In this document: positions 49,767 to 58,878 of the stretch, piece by piece
How positions within the stretch are numbered: the stretch's first letter is position 1
Layout: every line of letters begins with the position of its first letter
Assembly (NCBI GenBank): GCA_913775265.1
Contig: CAJYJH010000068.1
Coordinates: 62,001-126,000, forward strand
From: an uncultured Mucilaginibacter sp.
GTDB lineage: Bacteria > Bacteroidota > Bacteroidia > Sphingobacteriales > Sphingobacteriaceae
DNA: 64,000 nt
Direction of reading: 5' to 3'
Position numbers and translations under genes: made by a program
The notes under the pieces: generated by a model
The model's database searches: none
The model's input: only the letters and a program-made list of their open reading frames with translations
Told to the model about the DNA's origin: nothing

Positions 49767-50276
49767 GTTGCAAAAAATTTAATTTCATCCGGATGCTGTT
49801 GCATCGTTTTGTGTAGGTATGACAGTTAGCGGAAATTATGGTTTAACCTAAGCCGGGAAACAGGCATAACTTTTCCGTTACAAAAGGCCTTACACTAACG
49901 ATTAATAAGATTTTTTGAGGCAGCAGCTATTGAGTAAGTAGCAGACTTTCAATAAATAAATCACATACTTCTAATAAAGCAACAGAGGTTTAAATAAAAT
50001 TTTTAGAATTAAAATTTGGCTTGACCTATAAAACCAGATATTGGATGATTATATCGGAATTTACTCCCTGAAGAAAACTGCAAATCATTGCTGCGAACCA
50101 ATGAGGCGAGTAAAAGAAATAGATAGAACAATTTAAAACAGAAACACTCTGGACTTTATACAAGCAATCGCGTTAAAAACGGATAGGATAGTAAGAGCTA
50201 AGGCAAAGCCAGGTTGGCTTTGAAAAATAGAGATAATAAAAGCTCGGCGCAGATGAGAATCTGCCCTTAAATAAGA

Positions 50277-50308
50277 AAAGCCGGATTGTGCTTAAAAATC
50301 CGGCTTTT
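50277..50308 (-). terminator. Rho-independent terminator of the RRM gene
   Basis: AAAAGCCGGAT / ATCCGGCTTTT. Confidence 0.75.
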
Positions 50309-50319
50309 CAATATATATC

Positions 50320-50706
50320 TTAGTTCCAACGGCCACCGCCACGGTTGTTATCTTTTTGATAACCGCCGCCACCGCCACCACGGTTGCCACCGCCGAAGCC
50401 GCCGCCACCACGGTTGCCGCCGCCGAAGCCGCCGCCACCTCTGCGCTCGCCACCGCCGCTTGGTTTTCTGTCTTCTGCCTGGCTTACGGCAATTGATCTG
50501 CCGCTAACTTCAGCACCGTTAAGGCCAGAAATAGCTTTTTGAGCTGCTTCATCATCAGGCATTTCAACAAAGCCAAAGCCTTTGCTTCTGCCGGTCTCAC
50601 GGTCAATAATTAATTTTACTGAGTTTACCTCTCCGTATGCTTCAAAGAGTTCTTTTAAATCTGCTTCCTGTAAGCGGTAAGGAAGGCTTCCTACAAAAAT
50701 GTTCAT
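50320..50706 (-). CDS. RRM RNA-binding protein with glycine-rich tail
   Basis: NIFVGSLPYRLQEADLKELFEAYGEVNSVKLIIDRETGRSKGFGFVEM; (GGGGFGGGNR)n tail. Confidence 0.93.
   Translation of the reverse strand: MNIFVGSLPYRLQEADLKELFEAYGEVNSVKLIIDRETGRSKGFGFVEMPDDEAAQKAISGLNGAEVSGRSIAVSQAEDRKPSGGGERRGGGGFGGGNRGGGGFGGGNRGGGGGGYQKDNNRGGGRWN
50374..50433. repeat. 30-bp tandem repeat x2 encoding GGGGFGGGNR units
   Basis: gccaccacggttgcc(a/g)ccgccgaagccgcc at 50374-50403 and 50404-50433. Confidence 0.8.
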
Positions 50707-51064
50707 CAATTTTAAATTATCAATTTAAGCATAGTTGCTTAACACCGCAATTAACAGAAAAATTTCTGTATTTATCCAATAATTGGATGCGAAAAAATTA
50801 AAAAAAATTTAAAGACAATATTTAAAAATAGAAACATCTATATTTTGAGTATAACTTTGAGTTAATTAAACTCATTCTGTAAGCTATCTAACTAAAAATC
50901 AAGCTGTCAATATTTTACTATACTTACAATTTGATGGTTGCTTTACTCACCATCGACATAATTTTTTTAAAGGAAATAACAATTGTTGAAAACTTTTGAG
51001 GGTTTCACAGAAATTAAAAATTTCAATTAATAAAATAGTATATTAAAACATACAGAGTGTATCA

Positions 51065-51099
51065 AGAAGCGGTTCTGACATTTTTACATAACCGCTTCT
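51065..51099. terminator. Hairpin upstream of glycosyltransferase cluster (terminator or leader structure)
   Basis: AGAAGCGGTT / AACCGCTTCT perfect 10-bp stem. Confidence 0.5.
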
Positions 51100-51175
51100 G
51101 CCACAGTAAAACTATCTTGTTTACTCCCTTTGGTGTTATTATTGACCAACGTGTGCCAGAATACAACACTCCCAC

Positions 51176-52147
51176 ATGACAAATACACGGTTAAAAATTT
51201 TCACCTGGCACATTCACGGTAGCTATCTTTTTTACTTATCGCAAGGTAATTATGATATCTATATTCCTACCAAACCCGAAAAAACTGAAGGCTACTATGG
51301 TCGCGGCGAAACTTTTCCGTTTGGCTTAAATGTTATTGAGATCCCGGCAGAACAAGTAAAAAATCAGGAATTTGATGTCATTGTTTACCAAACCAACCAA
51401 AATTATCTAAAAGATCAGTACGAAATTTTATCGGCCGAGCAACGCGAATTGCCTAAGGTGTATATCGAACATGATCCACCACGTCAGCATCCGACCGATA
51501 CCAAACACGTGGTTGATGATAAAGACATTACCTTAGTGCATGTTACTCACTTTAACAAGCTGATGTGGGACTGCGGTATGACTCCAACTACTGTAATTGA
51601 GCATGGGGTAACTACACCCGGTGCGACCTATACCGGCGAAAAGCCGCGCGGCATTGTAGTTATTAACAATTTACCTATCCGCGGCCGTTTGTTAGGGTTA
51701 GACATATTTTTGAAGGTGCGCGAACATGTACCTATTGATTTAGTGGGTATGGGCACCGGCGACTTAGGTTTGGGCGAAGTATTGCATCCGCAATTACCTG
51801 AGTTTATTTCTAATTACCGCTTCTTTTTTAACCCTATACGCTACACCAGTTTGGGCTTAGCTGTATGTGAGGCCTTGATGCAGGGGATACCAGTGGTTGG
51901 TTTAGCTACTACCGAACTATCAGCCGTGATAGATAACGGCCATTCAGGTTTTATACATACTGATGTAGATTACTTGATTGATAAAATGAATTTATTGATT
52001 GAAGACGCTGAGCTGGCACGCCAAATTGGTGCCGGTGGTCAGCAACTGGCACAAAGCCGTTTTAATATAATGCGCTTTGTGCAAGATTGGGAGCAGCTTT
52101 TTACAAAGGTAAGCCAACAAACAAAAGCCTCCATTTTTATTTCTTGA
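51176..52147 (+). CDS. Glycosyltransferase (GT-B type)
   Basis: FFFNPIRYTSLGLAVCEALMQGIPVVGLATTELSAVIDNGHSGFI C-terminal GT-B signature. Confidence 0.8.
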   Translation: MTNTRLKIFTWHIHGSYLFYLSQGNYDIYIPTKPEKTEGYYGRGETFPFGLNVIEIPAEQVKNQEFDVIVYQTNQNYLKDQYEILSAEQRELPKVYIEHDPPRQHPTDTKHVVDDKDITLVHVTHFNKLMWDCGMTPTTVIEHGVTTPGATYTGEKPRGIVVINNLPIRGRLLGLDIFLKVREHVPIDLVGMGTGDLGLGEVLHPQLPEFISNYRFFFNPIRYTSLGLAVCEALMQGIPVVGLATTELSAVIDNGHSGFIHTDVDYLIDKMNLLIEDAELARQIGAGGQQLAQSRFNIMRFVQDWEQLFTKVSQQTKASIFIS

Positions 52148-52185
52148 TCCTGTAAAATACCGATAAAACATTTCACAATTAAATC

Positions 52186-53475
52186 ATGAGAGCTAACCAG
52201 CCGTACATTGCTTTTATAAGCGAACACGCCTCGCCTTTGGCCACCTTAGGCGGCGTTGACACCGGCGGTCAAAATGTTTATGTTGCACAGGTAGCTAAAT
52301 ACCTGGTGCGTAAGGGTTATATGGTAGATGTGTTTACCCGATGGGAGGATGCAAATCAGCCTCAAATTGTTGATTGGCAGCCCGGAGTAAGGGTAATACA
52401 TGTTAAGGCAGGCCCAGTGAAAATTATACCCAAGGAAAATATTTTAGGCTACATGCCGGAATTTACGCTGAACATGCTGGAGTTTATTAAAACTACCGAA
52501 GCTGATTATGAGCTGATCCATGCACACTTTTTTATGTCGGGCCTGGTAGCCGCTAACTTAAAAGCAGCATTGGATATCCCGTTCGCCATTACTTTCCATG
52601 CATTAGGCCATGTACGCCGTATACATCAGGGTAATAGCGACCTGTTTCCGGCCGAGCGTTTAAAGATTGAGGAAGACATTGTACAACAGGCCGATTATAT
52701 TATTGCAGAATGCCCTCAGGATCGTGATGACCTGATCAATCATTATAATGCACCCTCTTATAAAATCGTTATCATTCCGTGTGGGTTTAGTCATCAGGAG
52801 TTTTACCCGATTGATAAAAAATTGGCACGTAGAACGCTAAAGCTTGATACCGATAAGCACATCATTTTACAATTAGGGCGCATGGTGCCGCGTAAAGGTG
52901 TTGATAATGTAATCAAGTCACTCAAATACTTAAAAGACAAGCAAGCTGTTCAATTAGTGATTGTAGGTGGTGAAAGCGATATTCCCGATTCTGCGCAAAG
53001 CCCGGAACTAAGCCGTTTGCAAAAAATTGCTGCTGAGCATGGCGTTGAGACCTCAATTAAATTTGTAGGCCGTAAAAGCAGGGAGCAACTAAAGTTCTAT
53101 TATGCTGCGGCTGATATTTTCATCAGTACACCTTGGTATGAACCATTTGGTATTACGCCACTCGAAGCCATGGCATGTGGTACGCCGGTAATCGGTTCGA
53201 ACGTTGGCGGCATCAAGTATACAGTAGTCGACGGTGAGACGGGTGCATTAGTTCCGCCCGAAAATCCGGTGGTATTGGCTGCTAAAATTGAGCAATTGGT
53301 TAGCAATCCAACCAACTTACAACAACTCGGAAAAAATGCATTACGCAGGGTGAATAACTATTTTACATGGTCGCAAGTGACCGATAAACTAAGCTCGTTA
53401 TACGTAAAAATAATGGTAGAAACACAACGCTTTGCCAGCGAACCGATAGTAAAATCTAAAAGCAAAGCAGCTTAA
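52186..53475 (+). CDS. GT4-family glycosyltransferase, sucrose-synthase/SPS-like
   Basis: HASPLATLGGVDTGGQNVYVAQVAKYLVRKGYMVDVFTR; ILQLGRMVPRKGVDNVIKSL; STPWYEPFGITPLEAMACGTPVIGSNVGGIKYTVVDGETGALVPP. Confidence 0.93.
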   Translation: MRANQPYIAFISEHASPLATLGGVDTGGQNVYVAQVAKYLVRKGYMVDVFTRWEDANQPQIVDWQPGVRVIHVKAGPVKIIPKENILGYMPEFTLNMLEFIKTTEADYELIHAHFFMSGLVAANLKAALDIPFAITFHALGHVRRIHQGNSDLFPAERLKIEEDIVQQADYIIAECPQDRDDLINHYNAPSYKIVIIPCGFSHQEFYPIDKKLARRTLKLDTDKHIILQLGRMVPRKGVDNVIKSLKYLKDKQAVQLVIVGGESDIPDSAQSPELSRLQKIAAEHGVETSIKFVGRKSREQLKFYYAAADIFISTPWYEPFGITPLEAMACGTPVIGSNVGGIKYTVVDGETGALVPPENPVVLAAKIEQLVSNPTNLQQLGKNALRRVNNYFTWSQVTDKLSSLYVKIMVETQRFASEPIVKSKSKAA

Positions 53476-53480
53476 AAGGC

Positions 53481-54038
53481 ATGAACAAAGCCATTTTTTT
53501 GGACAAAGACGGTACAGTGATTAAAGATGTGCCATACAATGTTGACCCGGATAAAATTACGTTGTTGCCCGGCACTGCCGCCGGACTGCAGCAACTGCAA
53601 TTAGCCGGCTACTTACTCATCATGGTAACTAACCAAGCCGGAGTAGCACGAGGTTATTTTACTGAAGCCGAATTACCAGCGGTAAAAAATAAATTGCAAG
53701 AATTGTTAAAGCCATTAAGCATCCTGCTTGATGGCTTTTACTACTGCCCAAATCACCCGGAGGGAACTGTTGCCCCATACAATATAAGTTGCGACAACCG
53801 CAAGCCCCTGCCGGGTATGTTACTACAGGCTGCGCAAGATCATCAAATTGACTTAAATGCATCATGGATGATTGGAGATATTTTACATGATGTAGAAGCC
53901 GGCAACCGCGCGGGCTGTCGCAGTATCTTAATCAACAACGGCGGCGAAACCCAATGGTTGAAGGATAATGAATTCCGTGAACCGGAGTATATATGTGCAG
54001 ATTTGCTGGAAGCTGCACAGTATATTTTGAGTGTATGA
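53481..54038 (+). CDS. HAD-IIIA phosphatase, D-glycero-D-manno-heptose 1,7-bisphosphate phosphatase-like
   Basis: AIFLDKDGTVIKDVPYNVDP, LLIMVTNQAGVARGYFTE, YYCPNHPEG, WMIGDILHDVEAGNRAGC. Confidence 0.88.
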   Translation: MNKAIFLDKDGTVIKDVPYNVDPDKITLLPGTAAGLQQLQLAGYLLIMVTNQAGVARGYFTEAELPAVKNKLQELLKPLSILLDGFYYCPNHPEGTVAPYNISCDNRKPLPGMLLQAAQDHQIDLNASWMIGDILHDVEAGNRAGCRSILINNGGETQWLKDNEFREPEYICADLLEAAQYILSV

Positions 54039-54161
54039 TGAATTAACTTTCACCTCTTGATAGTGATGCATAAAAACGTCAATTTGATGAACTGCGCAGC
54101 CATCACAAGCGTATATTTCACTTCAAAAAAATCTATCAACAAATACTTCTCAAATAATAAT

Positions 54162-54169
54162 TATATTTG
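54162..54169 (+). promoter_or_regulatory. Candidate Bacteroidota -7 element (TATATTTG)
   Basis: TAnnTTTG match 35 bp upstream of the GTG start at 54205. Confidence 0.4.
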
Positions 54170-54204
54170 TTCTATCATTACAAATAATTAATTAATAAGA
54201 TATA

Positions 54205-54570
54205 GTGAAGATTATTGTTATTGAAGACAATCCGGACATCAGTGAAATCATGGACTATATCCTTAAAGATGAGGGATATGAAGTTATTTCGTCTGAAGAT
54301 GGAACTATCACCAACAGTTTTGAAGAATTAAAGCCAGACCTGGTTTTGATGGACGAACTTTTGCCAGGCAAACGTGGCAGCGAGTGGTGCCAGCATATCA
54401 AAGCAACACCTTCATTACAGCATATTCCGGTTATACTGGTATCTACTATGCCAAACCTTGAACAACTTGCACAGAAAAGCGGCGCTGATGCTTTTTTAGA
54501 AAAACCTTTTAATATCAGCAGCTTAGGTACGCTTATACGCGAGTTTGCCGCCAAAAAGAGCAAGATATAA
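54205..54570 (+). CDS. Single-domain response regulator
   Basis: KIIVIEDNPDISEIMDYIL...LVLMDELLPGKRGSEWC...VILVSTM...GADAFLEKPF; GTG start. Confidence 0.92.
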   Translation: MKIIVIEDNPDISEIMDYILKDEGYEVISSEDGTITNSFEELKPDLVLMDELLPGKRGSEWCQHIKATPSLQHIPVILVSTMPNLEQLAQKSGADAFLEKPFNISSLGTLIREFAAKKSKI

Positions 54571-54696
54571 TTAGGCCAGTATTCTACTTTTAGATGTTCG
54601 CCCTGTTATAAAACTATTACAATAACTGGTTTAACATCCCAACAACAAAAGCTACTAATTAGAGTTTATAGTATGGTTTACTTTACCACCAAAGCT

Positions 54697-55206
54697 ATGA
54701 CTCCTATCTATACCTTTTACAAACAAGCGGCTGCAACATTAGCCTGCGTTAGCTTGTTGATGCTTACCGCTTGCGAAAACTCATCTAAAAAAGAAGCTCA
54801 GGATAATCCTGATAGCACCAACCGCGACGCCAAACGTGGCCGGATTACCAAACGGACTCAGGATGGCTGTTATATTCATGTTAGCGGAAATCAAATGCGC
54901 GACACGCAGTATGTGCAGTTACACATTGAAAGTGATAAAGTAAGCGGTAAAATGGTAGAAAGCATTTATGAAAAAGATGCCCGTCGTGGAAATTTAACAG
55001 GCAGCGTTCAGAAAGATAAAAGCATCAAAGCAGTTTGGACTTATATGCAGGAGGGTCAGACCGATACACTTACGCTTGCATTTTTGTTAACACCAAAGGC
55101 ATTGATGCAAAAGCCGCTCAAGGCAGATAATTCTACCGGGCGGCAGGTGACAGACAACAGCGCCGCCTTTTCGGTTGAATTAAAACCTGCGGACTGTAAA
55201 TATTAA
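54697..55206 (+). CDS. Lipoprotein, hypothetical
   Basis: Lipobox LLMLTAC; internal ATG 54697 gives signal peptide. Confidence 0.65.
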   Translation: MTPIYTFYKQAAATLACVSLLMLTACENSSKKEAQDNPDSTNRDAKRGRITKRTQDGCYIHVSGNQMRDTQYVQLHIESDKVSGKMVESIYEKDARRGNLTGSVQKDKSIKAVWTYMQEGQTDTLTLAFLLTPKALMQKPLKADNSTGRQVTDNSAAFSVELKPADCKY

Positions 55207-55250
55207 TTGATGCGGCGTCACCGCAAAAGCACTTACGCAAATCGTAACAC

Positions 55251-55279
55251 AAAGGCCTTTGGATTATCCAGAGGCCTTT
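55251..55279. terminator. Bidirectional terminator between convergent genes
   Basis: AAAGGCCTTTGGA / TCCAGAGGCCTTT 13-bp stem with one G-U. Confidence 0.75.
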
Positions 55280-55286
55280 ATCAATA

Positions 55287-55805
55287 TTAAACGGTTTCTA
55301 AATTTAAACGTTTCTCGAAAGCCATAAACTTAAGTCCCGGTTTTTTGTGCAGGGTAATTTCGCCACCTAAGTGATAGCCTATCTTTAAAAACAGGTTTTG
55401 CATTGGGCGGTTCACGGTGTTTGTATCTAACCTTATTAATGGTATATCTTTCTCCCTGGCCACCACTTCGCACTGCTGCAGTAAGCTGTTAGCAATACCT
55501 TTACCTTGCATATCCGGACTTACAGCTAAGCGGTGAGCCACTACTGCAGGCTCAGTTGTATCCCACTCAGGCACTTGTCCATATTCGGGCTCCTGCCCCA
55601 AGGTAATAGCAATTACACCAGCTATCTGACCGTCAATATCAGCAACCCATAATTGCTTAGTTTGTACATCTGTAGTGAAAACTGCAGTATCAGGATATTT
55701 ATCGTCCCATTGTAAGTTACCGGTAGCCTGCATAATAGGCACTACCTGCTTTACCAGTTGCATGATGGCATCGATGTCGGCAAGGGTTGCCAAACGAATA
55801 TTCAT
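55287..55805 (-). CDS. GNAT acetyltransferase
   Basis: MNIRLATLADIDAIMQLVKQVVPIM...VVAHRLAVSPDMQGKGIANSLLQQCEVVA. Confidence 0.92.
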   Translation of the reverse strand: MNIRLATLADIDAIMQLVKQVVPIMQATGNLQWDDKYPDTAVFTTDVQTKQLWVADIDGQIAGVIAITLGQEPEYGQVPEWDTTEPAVVAHRLAVSPDMQGKGIANSLLQQCEVVAREKDIPLIRLDTNTVNRPMQNLFLKIGYHLGGEITLHKKPGLKFMAFEKRLNLETV

Positions 55806-55855
55806 ATCAATATTTTAAATGATGAAGTCTTGCAGTGATGAACTTTTGCAATACA

Positions 55856-56197
55856 TTAAAAAGACTCAGGTTTCTCGGCGCCCTTTTCCTGGCCCCCTAC
55901 TTCTATCAACTCCTCGCTAAACTCTTCAGATTGCTCAGATGTAGCATAATTGAGTTTGCGGAAACGCCAGATGGCAAAAGCCGGCTCTTGAAAACGGTTG
56001 ATGAGCTTGAAGAATTTAGGGAAGTTATGCACTTCTTCTAACAGTACCCCGGTTACAATACCATTATTATCTAATATCTCTCGAAGGGTATATTCTTTGT
56101 CCTTAGTGATCCAGATTTCAAAGTCTTGCTTTATCTCCTCTACTTTGTCAGGATCAATCTTATCGTTAATACAAACAACTTTATCTCCGGGTCTCAT
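55856..56197 (-). CDS. Hypothetical protein
   Basis: ORF with plausible start and coding composition; no family recognised. Confidence 0.5.
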   Translation of the reverse strand: MRPGDKVVCINDKIDPDKVEEIKQDFEIWITKDKEYTLREILDNNGIVTGVLLEEVHNFPKFFKLINRFQEPAFAIWRFRKLNYATSEQSEEFSEELIEVGGQEKGAEKPESF

Positions 56198-56339
56198 AAT
56201 TACAAAGATGATGATTTAATCAGAAGTTTAACGGCTTTGAAAGTCATTTTTACCAGTCGCTGATCAATTTTAAATAATCTGCGTTGCTTAAATCAACCCC
56301 AATGCTTTCACAAAACTTCAACAACCAACCATCCACTCG

Positions 56340-56711
56340 CTACACATCTGCTACTTTCTCCGGTACAAAATTAATATCGGTAGTATCATCAAAAACTACA
56401 TAAGCCCTTTGCCACGGGTCGGTACCCAGCAAACGCCATTTATGGCCGCTACCTATGGTATCTTGTGCAATAAGTACTTCGCCGGGCCTTAGCACAAACG
56501 TCTCACCTTTATAAGTAGTGAACTCCAGTGTACCCCGCAGATTAATTACAAACTGCATTGTTGGCGCCGGGTGCCAGTCGTATACAGAGCCGGGCGGCGA
56601 CTCCTGGAAACGGATAGACTGTGCCTTGGTAATTACAGCCTCTGATACATTGCCAGTTTTGAAATATGAATGGCCATCAGGGCCGGTATAGAGTTGATAA
56701 GCTTTAATCAT
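56340..56711 (-). CDS. Cupin-domain protein
   Basis: PGSVYDWHPAPTMQFVINLRGTLEFTTYKGETFVLRPGEVLIAQDTIGSGHKW. Confidence 0.8.
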   Translation of the reverse strand: MIKAYQLYTGPDGHSYFKTGNVSEAVITKAQSIRFQESPPGSVYDWHPAPTMQFVINLRGTLEFTTYKGETFVLRPGEVLIAQDTIGSGHKWRLLGTDPWQRAYVVFDDTTDINFVPEKVADV

Positions 56712-56769
56712 GATGTAAGTATAACGCTAAATAAAACATTAGCTTACCTGCAAATGTTTACCTGATACT

Positions 56770-57096
56770 ATGAACAAAGCCGACCAACCTTTTAATGAAA
56801 AGTTTAAACCCGTAGCCCCACCCGAAGCTTACCACGCCGAAGCGGATTGGCAAGACAAAGTTTTGTATGCATTAGCCCAATTAGGTGAAGGCACCGCGCC
56901 CGACGTAGCCGCCAAGCTTACTGAATACGAGCTTAAAGAAGCCCCTCAGAATTTGCACCGCCAAGCCGAACAGGTGCTACAAGAGCTATACAGCAAAGGC
57001 CTTATCAAAGGCACTGAGCAGGATGGTGAGGTGAGTTACAATTTGAGTAAGATGACCAAGCCTAATGAAGGAGGGACTGACCCGGATTTACTGTAG
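56770..57096 (+). CDS. Hypothetical protein, winged-helix-like
   Basis: VLYALAQLGEGTAPDVAAKL...AEQVLQELYSKGLIKGTEQDGEVSYNL. Confidence 0.6.
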   Translation: MNKADQPFNEKFKPVAPPEAYHAEADWQDKVLYALAQLGEGTAPDVAAKLTEYELKEAPQNLHRQAEQVLQELYSKGLIKGTEQDGEVSYNLSKMTKPNEGGTDPDLL

Positions 57097-57131
57097 GAGC
57101 ATTATTATAAAACTACCAATTATAAATTTAA

Positions 57132-57183
57132 ACTATATCAAAGCATGTACACAAATTTATATGTGTACATGCTTTGATATAGT
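57132..57183. repeat. 22-bp perfect inverted repeat with 8-nt loop
   Basis: ACTATATCAAAGCATGTACACA (57132-57153) / TGTGTACATGCTTTGATATAGT (57162-57183). Confidence 0.95.
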
Positions 57184-57465
57184 CAATCTACCTTAACCAT
57201 TATTTACATAGCTAAATCTATCGCCAATTCTAATTTACGAGATTAAACGTTACACATTAACACTCGTAACGTAGGTAGTTTTGTACTTTGAACATGGCAT
57301 TACCGAAAAAGATTAGCTATGTTATTGCATTTAGACTCACACGCAAAATAAGATTTTACACAGAAGTTATTCTGGTTTTGATTTGTAAAATTTGCCTTAG
57401 CTTAACAGAATGCTAAGGTAACTATTCCTTATCACCTGTGCACTCATTGCATAAAGTTAAAGCAC

Positions 57466-57493
57466 TTCGATTTTCATTAAATTACTATCTTTG
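57466..57493 (+). promoter_or_regulatory. Candidate promoter of the EPS locus
   Basis: TTCG (near TTTG) at 57466 and TATCTTTG (TAnnTTTG) at 57486-57493, 20-bp start-to-start spacing. Confidence 0.45.
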
Positions 57494-57694
57494 CAAAAAA
57501 CAATTAAAAGCTTTACTTAAAAAGTTAGCTACCAAAATAACTCAATGTGTTTACAGCATGTTTAAGTTAAAATCTTGTTGAAGATATTGCTATACTCAAT
57601 TACTCGGCAACGCTACTTCTTTATCGTTTGTTTATCAAATAAGAGTATCCATATATACTTCTGACTAACCTTTACCCATAATTTTATATTTAAA

Positions 57695-58774
57695 ATGGAT
57701 ACTAACAATATCGACAATAACCATGTCTCAGTAAAAGAGTTCTTTCTAAAATTTGCCTCTATCCTCAAATACTATAAAGCAAAATGGAAAGTATTTTTAA
57801 TTACTGTTCTAATATTTATTTCTGCTGCCCTGTTATATTCGCGATTCAAAGCCCCTTTATTCACAGCCACATGTACTTTTGTGCTCGATGATGGTGGAGG
57901 AGGTAGCAGTCTTGCCCAATATGCTGGTCTTGCCTCAATGGTTGGATTAGATATGGGTGGCAGTAAAAATGGACTTTTTCAAAGTGACAACATAATTGAA
58001 CTTTATAAGTCACAAAAAATGTTGAAAGAAACACTTCTAAGCCCATTGAGCGAAAAAAGTCAAGGCCTTTTAATTGATCGTTACATATTATTTAAACATT
58101 TAAGACAGAAATGGGAAACAAAGCCAGCATTAAAAAATTTGCGCTTTAAAGAATTCTCTGGCCAGCCCTTAACCAGAATTCAAGACAGCGTAATTAAAGC
58201 TGTAATCAAAGACATTAACAAGAATTATCTTACAGTAGGCAAAGTAAGCGATAATGCAAGCATCATAAAGGTTGAAACGAAAGCTCCGGATGAAATTTTT
58301 GCGAAGGAGTTTAATGACAAAGTAGTAAATAACGTTAATGACTTTTATAAGCAAACAAAAGTTAAAGTTACTTTACAGAATGTTAGCATTTTAAAACATC
58401 AAACTGATTCGGTAAGACGCGTGCTGAATGGGGCAATTAATCAAACAGTAAGCGTAAATGATGCCACACCAAATTTAAATATTACGCGGCAGGTGCTTAG
58501 GGTGCCAGCCCAAAAGGCTCAGCTTACCGCCGAAGCCAATAAAGCAATCCTGTCTGAATTGGTAAAAAACCTTGAACTGGCCAAAATAACACTTCAAAAA
58601 GAAACACCACTGATTCAGGTAGTTGATAGCCCAAGCTACCCACTTGAAAAAAAGGAAATTACACCTGTATTTGCTATAATCGTAGCAGGTTTAGCAGGCT
58701 TAATATTTACGGCATTCGTCTTGCTTTTTTACAAATTGTTTAAAGATTTAATGGCTAACAATTCCGAAGCTTAA
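57695..58774 (+). CDS. Wzz/chain-length-determinant-type polysaccharide protein, no kinase domain
   Basis: VSVKEFFLKFASILKYYKAKWKVFLITVLIFISAALLYSRFKAPLFTATCTFVLDDG; C-terminal VVDSPSYPLEKKEITPVFAIIVAGLAGLIFTAFVLL. Confidence 0.9.
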   Translation: MDTNNIDNNHVSVKEFFLKFASILKYYKAKWKVFLITVLIFISAALLYSRFKAPLFTATCTFVLDDGGGGSSLAQYAGLASMVGLDMGGSKNGLFQSDNIIELYKSQKMLKETLLSPLSEKSQGLLIDRYILFKHLRQKWETKPALKNLRFKEFSGQPLTRIQDSVIKAVIKDINKNYLTVGKVSDNASIIKVETKAPDEIFAKEFNDKVVNNVNDFYKQTKVKVTLQNVSILKHQTDSVRRVLNGAINQTVSVNDATPNLNITRQVLRVPAQKAQLTAEANKAILSELVKNLELAKITLQKETPLIQVVDSPSYPLEKKEITPVFAIIVAGLAGLIFTAFVLLFYKLFKDLMANNSEA

Positions 58775-58878
58775 TATTACAACAATTTTTCAGTCTTATC
58801 ATTTGTTTAGTTGTTACCGTTTTAACTCAAACTAATTCTTATAACTTCATTTTTTAGTCAGAGTTCCTACCGTCATCT

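Noticed and set aside
50286-50507. His/Arg-rich plus-strand ORF (HRHHGCHRRSRRHHGC)
   Set aside because: Reverse complement of the Gly-rich tail of the RRM protein.
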